A stretch of DNA of 64,000 nt from Bilabrum cf. latius (Eukaryota; Bigyra: Bicosoecida; Bigyra; Bicosoecida): positions 558,001 through 622,000 of the forward strand of contig OZ237736.1 of NCBI GenBank assembly GCA_965178125.1, written 5' to 3'. Position numbers and translations under genes: made by a program. The notes beneath the pieces were generated by a model, which had not been told where the DNA came from, made no database searches, and saw only the letters and a list, made by a program, of their open reading frames with translations. Shown here piece by piece: positions 1 through 11,738 of this stretch. Each line of letters starts with the position of its first letter. Within the stretch, counting starts at the first letter, position 1.

Positions 1-2468
1 ATTCAGCGCTGAGCGTGCAGGCATCAGGTGCGACCCAGAATGGTGGAGCACATGAAGTCTCGGTCAGCACGGGCAGTTTGAATGATGGTCCTGTGCCGGC
101 AACGTTCGGTGCAATTGCAGGCCCGTACGCCGTCTACAGAGGCATCGTCAACGCCAGAGCATACCCGCCGCCCCCCAATGCCACGCTGCCCGCTGTGTCA
201 GGCGGTCGATGGCTGCCCTACAGGACGCAGGTCTACGGTTACTTCCAGGGCCGTGTGGCAGTGATGGCCGTGTGCGACAATCCTGACGATGTGCCCGTGG
301 ATCCCGGTGTGGAGGCCGCCATGGGTCGGGGCTCGCAGGGCGGGTGGTCGTTGGCAGCGAGCGTGCATCGCATCTGGTACTCTTACTGGCTGGGATATCC
401 TGGTCTAGTCTAGAATGTGTCGGCATTGGTACAGCGTCGGCTGGCTCCAGTGTCAGCTGGTGTGCAGCTGCGTTGGAACGGCGGTAGTACCCGTCTTCCG
501 GTGTCGTATGATGGGAACAGCACAGTTGATAGCTTGGTGCCTCGCATGGAATGCCGATCGGAAGAATCGCCTGGCCTTGGATCTGCCCGCAGCATGTATC
601 GATCTGACTGGGCCCGCCACCTGGGCGCCAGCCGCGCTTCCCTGTGGTTTGACCTGGCGTTTGACCGGAACCGGTGGCCCGCTGCACAATCGTGGATGGG
701 CGAGCACATCGGCCAGGCGCCCGGTGTAGACCATCCCCATCCGTCGAACAAGCAGCTGCGCTGGCTGGAGGATGACTTGCTGGACGATCTGCAGGATATG
801 GCTGGGGAGGGCGACATGGACCAGGTGCGGTCCTGGCGGGTGGAGGTGTTGCAAGTAGATGCGTTGCCCGCTGAGCCTGCCCCATCGGGTGATTCACTGA
901 ATGTGTCCCAGCTGTGGATGCGCCTGTCAGTGCAGGTGCATGTGGGCGAGCCAGATGGGGCCGCTCGGACGCAGGTGGCAGGCATGGCATTCTAGCGGTC
1001 CATGTCGGCTGGGTCGGTGGTGGATCGGGTGGTACCAGTGCTGCGCGGGAATCGCGGGGGAGCTCTCGCAGGCACGTGGCTGCTGGCAGTGGACATGGGT
1101 AGTGTCGGCTATCGCATCCAGCTCCCCTGTCTGCGTTCGTCGGTGGAGGCATACGCCGAAGACTGCAATACCGTCGGGGCGATGTGGATGCATCGGGGCG
1201 CCACGTGGGCACAGCTGCTTGCAGTGACGGCGATGATAGCCTGCAGCATGGTGTACGCGGTGTCATGTTGGTATGCTGTGTGCAGACTGCAGGCTTCGAT
1301 TGACCTGGAGATCATCTCGGCGAGCGCGTGTCGGGTCTGCCGGATGGTGCTGCACTGGGTGCTTGCGGCGCAGCTGGTTCGAGCGCGGCTGGACGGGCCG
1401 GGTGACGTGTGGATCATAGCTCTGAGCCTGGGATTGGTATTGCGCGCGATCCTGATCGGATGCTGTAGAATGGACATTGCCAGTCGGTATGTGTTGGAAT
1501 CAGGTGAACAGCAGTAGCACGGCAGAGCGGGTGCAGTCCATGATGGAAATCAGTACCGGCGCAGGGATGCAGTCGTTCCGGAACCTGGGCTAGCAATCAC
1601 TAGCAAGCATGGAATGCTTTAGGCTGATACACGATCATGGAATGCGGATAGTGGAACAGGTCGGGCAGGAGTCATCAAATCCTTGGTTCTTGTTGAGACG
1701 ACGGTTGGCATAGCAGGGTGCAGGAATCCCAGCGCTGAATCGAAGTGGCCCCGCAATAGCGCTCACAGTAGATTGCGTCGCATTGTGTCGACATTGTCGC
1801 TGGCGTACCCCGTGCGATTGGCATTTATCAGAGTGATGGCCGTGCTGGATTGGGACACCTAGCTGCTGCTAGCATCGAGTTGCATCCAGGGAGGCTCGGG
1901 GTTGCGGAACACTGACAGTCGCGAGGCCCCCCTCATTGAAGAAGATGCGTCGGACCATGATAGAATAGTTGGGTAGATGTTTTCAGACTCCGAGTCGGAC
2001 CTTGTGGTCCCCAGCTCGAACCGCAGGACGGATAGCTCAATTAGAGTAGCGCAGGTTGTTGGAGTACGGGGCGACGATCCCCTAGGTAGAGCAACATCGA
2101 ACCGTTGTCGCTCACATCAGCAGACAACTCTGACCCGTCGCGTACTGTTGGACATCAGTGTGTATGGCTGGTACATGCGGGTAGCGGAGGATCTTGTGCT
2201 GGTAGCTGTCTTAGTGTGGTCGGCATTGTGTACTGCAGGCGTGTGCAAGTGGTCGGCCTGCAGTTGGAATGACATCGGGTCAATCGAGGGCGTGCCTCAG
2301 GAACTGGTGGCCTGGCAGCGAGTGCAAGAGGTTGGGTTGGTGTGGTCAGCTTGCCTGTGCGCAGCATTGATCTCCTTGGCAATAATCGCTATGGGTCTTA
2401 TTGCGGGAATCAACGGACTAGGTGGCATTGTGGCTGCTTCTAAACCTGCGTCAAAGCGGCTGACTTGA
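1..2468 (+). CDS. Repeat surface-type protein, copy 0 (5' truncated by window)
   Basis: This is the 3' part of a tandem copy of the large secreted/membrane protein described at 2669. The frame is continuous from the window edge to TGA at 2466-2468 if TAG is read as Gln (411, 993, 1515 and others). The visible part covers the middle ectodomain, which has several N-x-S/T sites, and the hydrophobic C-terminal third. The TAG at 411-413 is CAG in all three downstream copies (4946, 9481, 14016), which supports UAG = Gln. Codon 2316-2318 is CAG here but TAG in copies 1 and 3. This copy carries private changes (Ala for Val, Pro for Leu near 115-170). Function is unknown; no family was recognised for this portion. 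Confidence 0.85.
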
Positions 2469-2668
2469 ATCCGGGTGGACGATCAATGCGAGCGACTTCC
2501 CGACCTGGATAGATCTACCTAAGTGTTGTCTTTACCAGCGCTTGAATCCTTCTCGTATCCCAGTGTTGTTTGACCATTCGTCCGATTTATGCTAAAACTT
2601 GCCCTTTTTGCAGCCACTGATCAATGTCCACTGGCGGCCTTGGTCGTGACGAGAAGGAGGACCAAAAC

Positions 2669-5600
2669 ATGCAGTTGCACATCGAGACGAAAAAGCGCAG
2701 CTTTGGCATGCTTGTGGTATTCCTTGCTGCACTGATACACCACACGAATTCATATACACACTCTTATAGTATTGACTCGTACTAGCCAAGCACCTCATTC
2801 CGGTTTGGCGCTTGCACCAAGGACAAGCGACTGAATTAGTACCGGCTGAGGTCGCAACAGTGTAACTGTAAGGCAAGCCGATGAGTTACGTCATGCTAGC
2901 AAATATCAAAAGATATCCGAATTTTCCGATCGTCGCATTTTCTGTTCGCAGCGACATGGGTTGTGTCAGATGGGGCTTCGAAGCTTGGCATCGCTGAATC
3001 GAATCGAACTGTTAGGATTCTGTCCGCAAGCTCAGCGTTTCGCATGAATACTTCAAGCGATCCATCTCGCTGTGATATGATCTCGCCTCCATGGAACGGT
3101 TGGGGATTGACCCCGAGCTCACAGCATCCGCCCGTGTTCAAACGGTGGCGATGGCTGACTGGCCCCGCAGTTCCGTCCCCAAGCCACGCATCACCATCCG
3201 CGATCAGCTGTAGATCAGCTGGAGAGTCGTTTGTGCCATCAATAGGAGTCCACGTTGCTATGCCAGGAGCAAGCGCGTTCTAGCTGCCCCCTCCCTCTGT
3301 CGAGTTGGTCCCACCGGAGCGCCAGGACCTAGTGTTGCCTCCTGATCGGGTGGCTGAGCCATTCACGGTGGAGGCTTGGTTTACGCAGATACGCACCGGC
3401 GATGGGACAAATATTTTGGGACGACAGCCTAGGACGTACAGCGGTACGCAAGGGTACAGCAACACTATCACTTACACACCGCTGTAGGACACAACCTCGT
3501 TGCAAATACGCGCAATTGAGGTCATACATAACCCATTCAGACTATGTGCGAGCAGCACCATTGTGGTATGCCCTGTGGAGTGGTATGACCCGGCCTGCTC
3601 CCCCATGGACCAGCCTGTCGATCCCAGGGACATCTGTCTGCAGACCACCGTGTGGCCCATCCAGGGGACGGGATACCCAGCTCGTGCTCGGGTTCCCTAT
3701 TCCTCTCGACAGAACCATTCATCTGCAGTGCAGTGCCCCGTGAAGTACACATCGAGGCAGCCCATCGACAAGCTGGCCCCGGCTGGTGGCCCCCTCCCGC
3801 TTCCTGATGAGTACAACACCACGGGAGTGGCGGTGCGCATCACGTCGGCCTGCGTAGACTCTCGAGTGCTGCTGACTCGGCGGCGGGACGGCAACAGCGC
3901 GGCGCAGCAGACAGCCAAGTGGCACCAGTCTCTCACCACGGTATATCCACCCGGCTCTGTGGCTGTGCTGCCGTATGGTGAGGATGTAGAGATCGTGGGC
4001 GAGGCTAAGGACTACGCTTGGCGCGTGAATCGAGGACACGTGCTTGCGTTTGTGTTGGATGTGCCGGCATCGGAGCTGTATCCGTGGAATGTGACATCAC
4101 TGGGTGGCAATGGCAGTGCTGCTACTAGTCCGAAGAGAGATGTGCTCTGCTAGGGCGTATCGGTGAATCCTGGCTAGAAAATGCCGTATGTCCCATCCCG
4201 GGCAGTCTTGCTGGACGATGCGTCTTGCGTGGGTTCCCGCTCCTGCACCCCCGACACGGGCAGCATCACCGACAGGCAGGATCCTCGCATGCAGGCCTTG
4301 CTGAAGCAGTACGCCGAGAGCGATGCTGTCCGAGGGCCATTCCCGAGTGTTCGCGTGGGATGCGCGATCTCGTATGATGTGGACTTCAGCCGGTACCGTA
4401 GCGGGCTGATACCGATGGACATGCCAGCATCGCAGAACGGGATGTCGACAATGTTCGGGGGCAAGGACGCGCCATACAACACTCGCAGCGGCGTTGTGGT
4501 GGCGGACCGAGGGCGGTACGAGCCTCCAGCGAACAATTCAGCGCTGAGTGTGCAGGCATCAGGTGCGACCCAGAATGGTGGAGCACATGAAGTCTCGGTC
4601 AGCACGGGCAGTTTGAATGATGGTCCTGTGCCGGCAACGTTCGGTGCAATCGTAGGCCCGTACGCCGTCTACAGAGGCATCGTCAACGCCAGAGCATACC
4701 CGCTGCCCCCCAATGCCACGCTGCCCGCTGTGTCGGGCGGTCGATGGCTGCCCTACAGGACGCAGGTCTACGGTTACTTCCAGGGCCGTGTGGCAGTGAT
4801 GGCCGTGTGCGACAATCCTGACGATGTGCCCGTGGATCCCGGTGTGGAGGCCGCCATGGGTCGGGGCTCGCGGGGCGGGTGGTCGTTGGCAGCGAGCGTG
4901 CATCGCATCTGGTACTCTTACTGGCTGGGATATCCTGGTCTAGTCCAGAATGTGTCGGCATCGGTACAGCGCCGGCTGGCTGCAGTGCCAGCTGGTGTGC
5001 AGCTGCGTTGGAACGGCGGTAGTACCCGTCTTCCGGTGTCGTATGATGGGAACAGCACGGTTGATAGCTTGGTGCCTCGCATGGAATGCCGATCGGAAGA
5101 ATCGCCTGGCCTTGGATCTGCCCGCAGCATGTATCGATCTGACTGGGCCCGCCACCTGGGCGCCAGCCGCGCTTCCCTGTGGTTTGACCTGGCGTTTGAC
5201 CGGAACCGGTGGCCCGCTGCACAATCGTGGATGGGCCAATACATCGGCCAGGCGCCCGGTGTAGACCATCCCCATCCGTCGAACAAGCAGCTGCGCTGGC
5301 TGGAGGATGACTTGCTGGACGATCTGCAGGATATGGCTGGGGAGGGCGACATGGACCAGGTGCGTTCCTGGCGGGCGGAGGTGTTGCAAGTAGATGCGTT
5401 GCCCGCTGAGCCTGCCCCATCGGGTGATTCACTGAATGTGTCCCAGCTGTGGATGCGCCTGTCAGTGCAGGTGCATGTGGGCGAGCCAGATGGGGCCGCT
5501 CGGACGCAGGTGGCAGGCCTGGCATTCTAGCGGTCCATGTCGGCTGGGTCGGTGGTGGATCGGGTGGTACCAGTGCTGCGTGGGAATCGCGGGGGAGCTC

Positions 5601-7003
5601 TCGCAGGCACGTGGCTGCTGGCAGTGGACATGGGTAGTGTCGGCTATCGCATCCAGCTCCCCTGTCTGCGTTCGTCGGTGGAGGCATACGCCGAAGACTG
5701 CAATACCGTCGGGGCGATGTGGATGCATCGGGGCGCCACGTGGGCACAGCTGCTTGTAGTGACGGCGATGATAGCCTGCAGCATGGTGTACGCGGTGTCA
5801 TGTTGGTATGCTGTGTGCGGACTGCAGGCTTCGATTGACCTGGAGATCATCTCGGCGAGCGCGTGTCGGGTCTGCCGGATGGTGCTGCATTGGGTGCTTG
5901 CAGTGCAGCTGGTTCGAGCGCGGCTGGACGGGCCGGGTGACGTGTGGATCATAGCTCTGAGCCTGGGATTGGTATTGCGCGCGATCCTGATCGGATGCTG
6001 TAGAATGGACATTGCCAGTCGGTATGTGTTGGAATCAGGTGAACAGCAGTAGCACGGCAGAGCGGGTGCAGTCCATGATGGAAATCAGTACCGGCGCAGG
6101 GATGCAGTCGTTCCGGAACCTGGGCCAGCAATCACTAGCAAGCATGGAATGCTTTAGGCTGATACACGATCATGGAATGCGGATAGTGGAACAGGTCGGG
6201 CAGGAGTCATCAAATCCTTGGTTCTTGTTGAGACGACGGTTGGCATAGCAGGGTGCAGGAATCCCAGCGCTGAATCGAAGCGGCCCCGCAATAGCGCTCA
6301 CAGTAGATTGCGTCGCATTGTGTCGACATTGTCGCTGGCGTACCCCGTGCGATTGGCATTTATCAGAGTGATGGCCGTGCTGGATTGGGACACCTAGCTG
6401 CTGCTAGCATCGAGTTGCATCCAGGGAGGCTCGGGGTTGCGGAACACTGACAGTCGCGAGGCCCCCCTCATTGAAGAAGATGCGTCGGACCATGATAGAA
6501 TAGTTGGGTAGATGTTTTCAGACTCCGAGTCGGACCTTGTGGTCCCCAGCTCGAACCGCAGGACGGATAGCTCAATTAGAGTAGCGCAGGTTGTTGGAGT
6601 ACGGGGCGACGATCCCCTAGGTAGAGCAACATCGAACCGTTGTCGCTCACATCAGCAGACAACTCTGACCCGTCGCGTACTGTTGGACATCAGTGTGTAT
6701 GGCTGGTACATGCGGGTAGCGGAGGATCTTGTGCTGGTAGCTGTCTTAGTGTGGTCGGCATTGTGTACTGCAGGCGTGTGCAAGTGGTCGGCTTGCAGTT
6801 GGAATGACATCGGGTCAATCGAGGGCGTGCCTCAGGAACTGGTGGCTTGGTAGCGAGTGCAAGAGGTTGGGTTGGTGTGGTCAGCTTGCCTGTGTGCAGC
6901 ATTGATCTCCTTGGCAATAATCGCTATGGGTCTTATTGCGGGAATCAACGGACTAGGTGGCATTGTGGCTGCTTCCAAACCTGCGTCAAAGCGGCTGACT
7001 TGA
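2669..7003 (+). CDS. Repeat surface-type protein, copy 1 (LamG-like segment, C-terminal TM segments)
   Basis: Predicted 1,416 residues with one 84-bp intron (2868-2951). ATG 2669 was chosen because it opens a signal peptide: charged start, then a hydrophobic core (residues 14-24) and small residues. The frame is otherwise closed by TGA at 2882, which the intron removes. Around residues 202-222 the pattern FTVEAWFTQIRTGDGTNILG resembles a concanavalin/LamG-type beta-sandwich strand pair. The central ectodomain has many N-x-S/T sites. Hydrophobic segments lie near residues 998-1023, 1040-1085, 1315-1338 and 1372-1400, so this is probably a polytopic or tail-anchored surface protein. About 12 in-frame TAGs occur; the end is TGA at 7001. 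The family is not recognised beyond the LamG resemblance, which is by eye. A role in surface recognition is inference from the signal peptide, sugar-binding-type fold and tandem amplification. Confidence 0.8.
2868..2951 (+). other. Intron in repeat gene copy 1
   Basis: The donor is GTAAGG and the acceptor is a pyrimidine-rich tract ending TTCGCAG. The length is 84 nt (a multiple of 3), but the intron removes an in-frame TGA at 2882-2884. It joins the signal-peptide exon (phase 1) to the long second exon. Confidence 0.7.
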
Positions 7004-7203
7004 ATCCGGGTGGACGATCAATGCGAGCGACTTCCCGACCTGGATAGATCTACCTAAGTGTTGTCTTTACCAGCGCTTGAATCCTTCTCGTATCCCAGTG
7101 TTGTTTGACCATTCGTCCGATTTATGCTAAAACTTGCCCTTTTTGCAGCCACTGATCAATGTCCACTGGCGGCCTTGGTCGTGACGAGAAGGAGGACCAA
7201 AAC

Positions 7204-10200
7204 ATGCAGTTGCACATCAAGACGAAAAAGCGCAGCTTTGGCATGCTTGTGGTATTCCTTGCTGCACTGATACACCACACGAATTCATATACACACTCTT
7301 ATAGTATTGACTCGTACTAGCCAAGCACCTCATTCCAGTTTGGCGCTTGCACCAAGGACAAGCGACTGAATTAGTACCGGCTGAGGTCGCAACAGTGTAA
7401 CTGTAAGGCAAGCCGATGAGTTACGTCATGCTAGCAAATATCAAAAGATATCCGAATTTTCCGATCGTCGCATTTTCTGTTCGCAGCGACATGGGTTGTG
7501 TCAGATGGGGCTTCGAAGCTTGGCATCGCTGAATCGAATCGAACTGTTAGGATTCTGTCCGCAAGCTCAGCGTTTCGCATGAATACTTCAAGCGATCCAT
7601 CTCGCTGTGATATGATCTCGCCTCCATGGAACGGTTGGGGGTTGACCCCGAGCTCACAGCATCCGCCCGTGTTCAAACGGTGGCGATGGCTGACTGGCCC
7701 CGCAGTTCCGTCCCCAAGCCACGCATCACCATCCGCGATCAGCTGTAGATCAGCTGGAGAGTCGTTTGTGCCATCAATAGGAGTCCACTCTTTCATGCCA
7801 GGAGCAAGCGCGTTCTAGCTGCCCCCTCCCTCTGTCGAGTTGGTCCCACCGGAGCGCCAGGACCTAGTGTTGCCTCCTGATCGGGTGGCTGAGCCATTCA
7901 CGGTGGAGGCTTGGTTTACGCAGACACGCACCGGCGATGGGACAAATATTTTGGGACGACAGCCTAGGACGTACAGCGGTACGCAAGGGTACAGCAACAC
8001 TATCACTTACACACCGCTGTAGGACACAACCTCGTTGCAAATACGCGCAATTGAGGTCATACATAACCCATTCAGACTATGTGCGAGCAGCACCATTGTG
8101 GTATGCCCTGTGGAGTGGTATGACCCGGCCTGCTCCCCCATGGACCAGCCTGTCGATCCAAGGGACATCTGTCTGCAGACCACCGTGTGGCCCATCCAGG
8201 GGACGGGATACCCAGCTCGTGCTCGGGTTCCCTATTCCTCTCGACAGAACCAGTCCTCTGCAGTGCAGTGCCCCGTGAAGTACACATCGAGGCAGCCCAT
8301 CGACAAGCTGGCCCCGGCTGGTGGCCCCCTCCCGCTTCCTGATGAGTACAACACCACGGGAGTGGCGGTGCGCATCACGTCGGCCTGCGTAGACTCTCGA
8401 GTGCTGCTGACTCGGCGGCGGGACGGCAACAGCGCGGCGCAGCAGACGGCCAAGTGGCACCAGTCTCTCACCACGGTATACCCACCTGGCTCTGTGGCTG
8501 TGCTGCCGTATGGTGAGGATGTAGAGATCGTGGGCGAGGCTAAGGACTACGCTTGGCGCGTGAATCGGGGACATGTGCTTGCGTTTGTGTTGGATGTGCC
8601 GGCATCGGAGCTGTATCCGTGGAATGTGACATCACTGGGTGGTAATGGCAGTGCTGCTACTAGTCCGAAGAGAGATGTGCTCTGCTAGGGCGTATCGGTG
8701 AATCCTGGCTAGAAAATGCCGTATGTCCCATCCCGGGCAGTCTTGCTGGACGATGCGTCTTGCGTGGGTTCCCGCTCCTGCACCCCCGACACGGGCAGCA
8801 TCACCGACAGGCAGGATCCTCGCATGCAGGCCTTGCTGAAGCAGTACGCCGAGAGCGATGCTGTCCGAGGGCCATTCCCGAGTGTTCGCGTGGGATGCGC
8901 GATCTCGTATGATGTGGACTTCAGCCGGTACCGTAGCGGGCTGATACCGATGGACATGCCAGCATCGCAGAACGGGATGTCGACAATGTTCGGGGGCAAG
9001 GACGCGCCATACAACACTCGCAGCGGCGTTGTGGTGGCGGATCGAGGGCGGTACGAGCCTCCAGCGAACAATTCAGCGCTGAGCGTGCAGGCATCAGGTG
9101 CGACCCAGAATGGTGGAGCACATGAAGTCTCGGTCAGCACGGGCAGTTTGAATGATGGTCCTGTGCCGGCAACGTTCGGTGCAATCGTAGGCCCGTACGC
9201 CGTCTACAGAGGCATCGTCAACGCCAGAGCATACCCGCTGCCCCCCAATGCCACGCTGCCCGCTGTGTCAGGCGGTCGATGGCTGCCCTACAGGACGCAG
9301 GTCTACGGTTACTTCCAGGGCCGTGTGGCAGTGATGGCCGTGTGCGACGATCCTGACGATGTGCCCGTGGATCCCGGTGTGGAGGCCGCCGTGGGTCGGG
9401 GCTCGCGGGGCGGGTGGTCGTTGGCAGCGAGCGTGCATCGCATCTGGTACTCTTACTGGCTGGGATATCCTGGTCTAGTCCAGAATGTGTCGGCATTGGT
9501 ACAGCGTCGGCTGGCTGCAGTGCCAGCTGGTGTGCAGCTGCGTTGGAACGGCGGTAGTACCCGTCTTCCGGTGTCGTATGATGGGAACAGCACGGTTGAT
9601 AGCTTGGTGCCTCGCATGGAATGCCGATCGGAAGAATCGCCTGGCCTTGGATCTGCCCGCAGCATGTATCGATCTGACTGGGCCCGCCACCTGGGCGCCA
9701 GCCGCGCTTCCCTGTGGTTTGACCTGGCGTTTGACCGGAACCGGTGGCCCGCTGCACAATCGTGGATGGGCGAGCACATCGGCCAGGCGCCTGGTGTAGA
9801 CCATCCCCATCCGTCGAACAAGCAGCTGCGCTGGCTGGAGGATGACTTGCTGGACGATCTGCAGGATATGGCTGGGGAGGGCGACATGGACCAGGTGCGT
9901 TCCTGGCGGGTGGAGGTGTTGCAGGTAGACGCGTTGCCCGCTGAGCCTGCCCCATCGGTTGATTCACTGAATGTGTCCCAGCTGTGGATGCGCCTGTCAG
10001 TGCAGGTGCATGTGGGCGAGCCAGATGGGGCCGCTCGGACGCAGGTGGCAGGCCTGGCATTCTAGCGGTCCATGTCGGCTGGGTCGGTGGTGGATCGGGT
10101 GGTACCAGTGCTGCGCGGGAATCGCGGGGGAGCTCTCGCAGGCACGTGGCTGCTGGCAGTGGACATGGGTAGTGTCGGCTATCGCATCCAGCTCCCCTGT

Positions 10201-11538
10201 CTGCGTTCGTCGGTGGAGGCATACGCCGAAGACTGCAATACCGTCGGGGCGATGTGGATGCATCGGGGCGCCACGTGGGCACAGCTGCTTGCAGTGTCGG
10301 CGATGATAGCCTGCAGCATGGTGTACGCGGTGTCATGTTGGTATGCTGTGTGCAGACTGCAGGCTTCGATTGACCTGGAGATCATCTCGGCGAGCGCGTG
10401 TCGGGTCTGCCGGATGGTGCTGCACTGGGTGCTTGCGGCGCAGCTGGTTCGAGCGCGGCTGGACGGGCCGGGTGACGTGTGGATCATAGCTCTGAGCCTG
10501 GCGTTGGTATTGCGTGCGATCCTGATCGGATGCTGTAGAATGGACATTGCCAGTCGGTATGTGTTGGAATCAGGTGAACAGCAGTAGCACGGCAGAGCGG
10601 GTGCAGTCCATGATGGAAATCAGTACCGGCGCAGGGATGCAGTCGTTCCGGAACCTGGGCTAGCAATCACTAGCAAGCATGGAATGCTTTAGGCTGATAC
10701 ACGATCATGGAATGCGGATAGTGGAACAGGTCGGGCAGGAGTCATCAAATCCTTGGTTCTTGTTGAGACGACGGTTGGCATAGCAGGGTGCAGGAATCCC
10801 AGCGCTGAATCGAAGTGGCCCCGCAATAGCGCTCACAGTAGATTGCGTCGCATTGTGTCGACATTGTCGCTGGCGTACCCCGTGCGATTGGCATTTATCA
10901 GAGTGATGGCCGTGCTGGATTGGGACACCTAGCTGCTGCTAGCATCGAGTTGCATCCAGGGAGGCTCGGGGTTGCGGAACACTGACAGTCGCGAGGCCCC
11001 CCTCATTGAAGAAGATGCGTCGGACCATGATAGAATAGTTGGGTAGATGTTTTCAGACTCCGAGTCGGACCTTGTGGTCCCCAGCTCGAACCGCAGGACG
11101 GATAGCTCAATTAGAGTAGCGCAGGTTGTTGGAGTACGGGGCGACGATCCCCTAGGTAGAGCAACATCGAACCGTTGTCGCTCACATCAGCAGACAACTC
11201 TGACCCGTCGCGTACTGTTGGACATCAGTGTGTATGGCTGGTACATGCGGGTAGCGGAGGATCTTGTGCTGGTAGCTGTCTTAGTGTGGTCGGCATTGTG
11301 TACTGCAGGCGTGTGCAAGTGGTCGGCCTGCAGTTGGAATGACATCGGGTCAATCGAGGGCGTGCCTCAGGAACTGGTGGCCTGGCAGCGAGTGCAAGAG
11401 GTTGGGTTGGTGTGGTCAGCTTGCCTGTGCGCAGCATTGATCTCCTTGGCAATAATCGCTATGGGTCTTATTGCGGGAATCAACGGACTAGGTGGCATTG
11501 TGGCTGCTTCTAAACCTGCGTCAAAGCGGCTGACTTGA
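7204..11538 (+). CDS. Repeat surface-type protein, copy 2
   Basis: This is a full-length copy (1,416 residues) with the same start, intron (7403-7486), LamG-like segment and membrane segments as copy 1. It has its own variants. These include a block change near 7787 (HSFM for HVAM), Gln-Ser for His-Ser near 8250, and substitutions at about 9350-9395. Codon 11386-11388 is CAG where copies 1 and 3 have TAG. Terminator TGA 11536-11538. The spacer from copy 1 is 200 bp and the genes are head to tail, so each copy probably carries its own promoter. Function unknown. Confidence 0.8.
7403..7486 (+). other. Intron in repeat gene copy 2
   Basis: Same 84-nt GTAAGG...TTCGCAG intron as in copy 1, at the equivalent position. 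Confidence 0.7.
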
Positions 11539-11738
11539 ATCCGGGTGGACGATCAATGCGAGCGACTTCCCGACCTGGATAGATCTACCTAAGTGTTGTC
11601 TTTACCAGCGCTTGAATCCTTCTCGTATCCCAGTGTTGTTTGACCATTCGTCCGATTTATGCTAAAACTTGCCCTTTTTGCAGCCACTGATCAATGTCCA
11701 CTGGCGGCCTTGGTCGTGACGAGAAGGAGGACCAAAAC

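Noticed and set aside
2896-3261. Minus-strand reading with a LamG-like look, antisense to the first part of repeat gene exon 2
   Set aside because: Both strands are open here. The plus strand links a signal peptide to the long frame through a good intron, while the minus reading has no start codon in most copies (the ATG at 7796 exists only in copy 2).
4683-5801. Long minus-strand open frames (372 codons) antisense to the repeat gene, present in each copy
   Set aside because: They mirror the GC-rich plus-strand coding region, contain Pro/Arg-rich sequence with no family match, and begin and end without regard to the gene structure. The plus frame has the signal peptide, membrane helices and shared termini.
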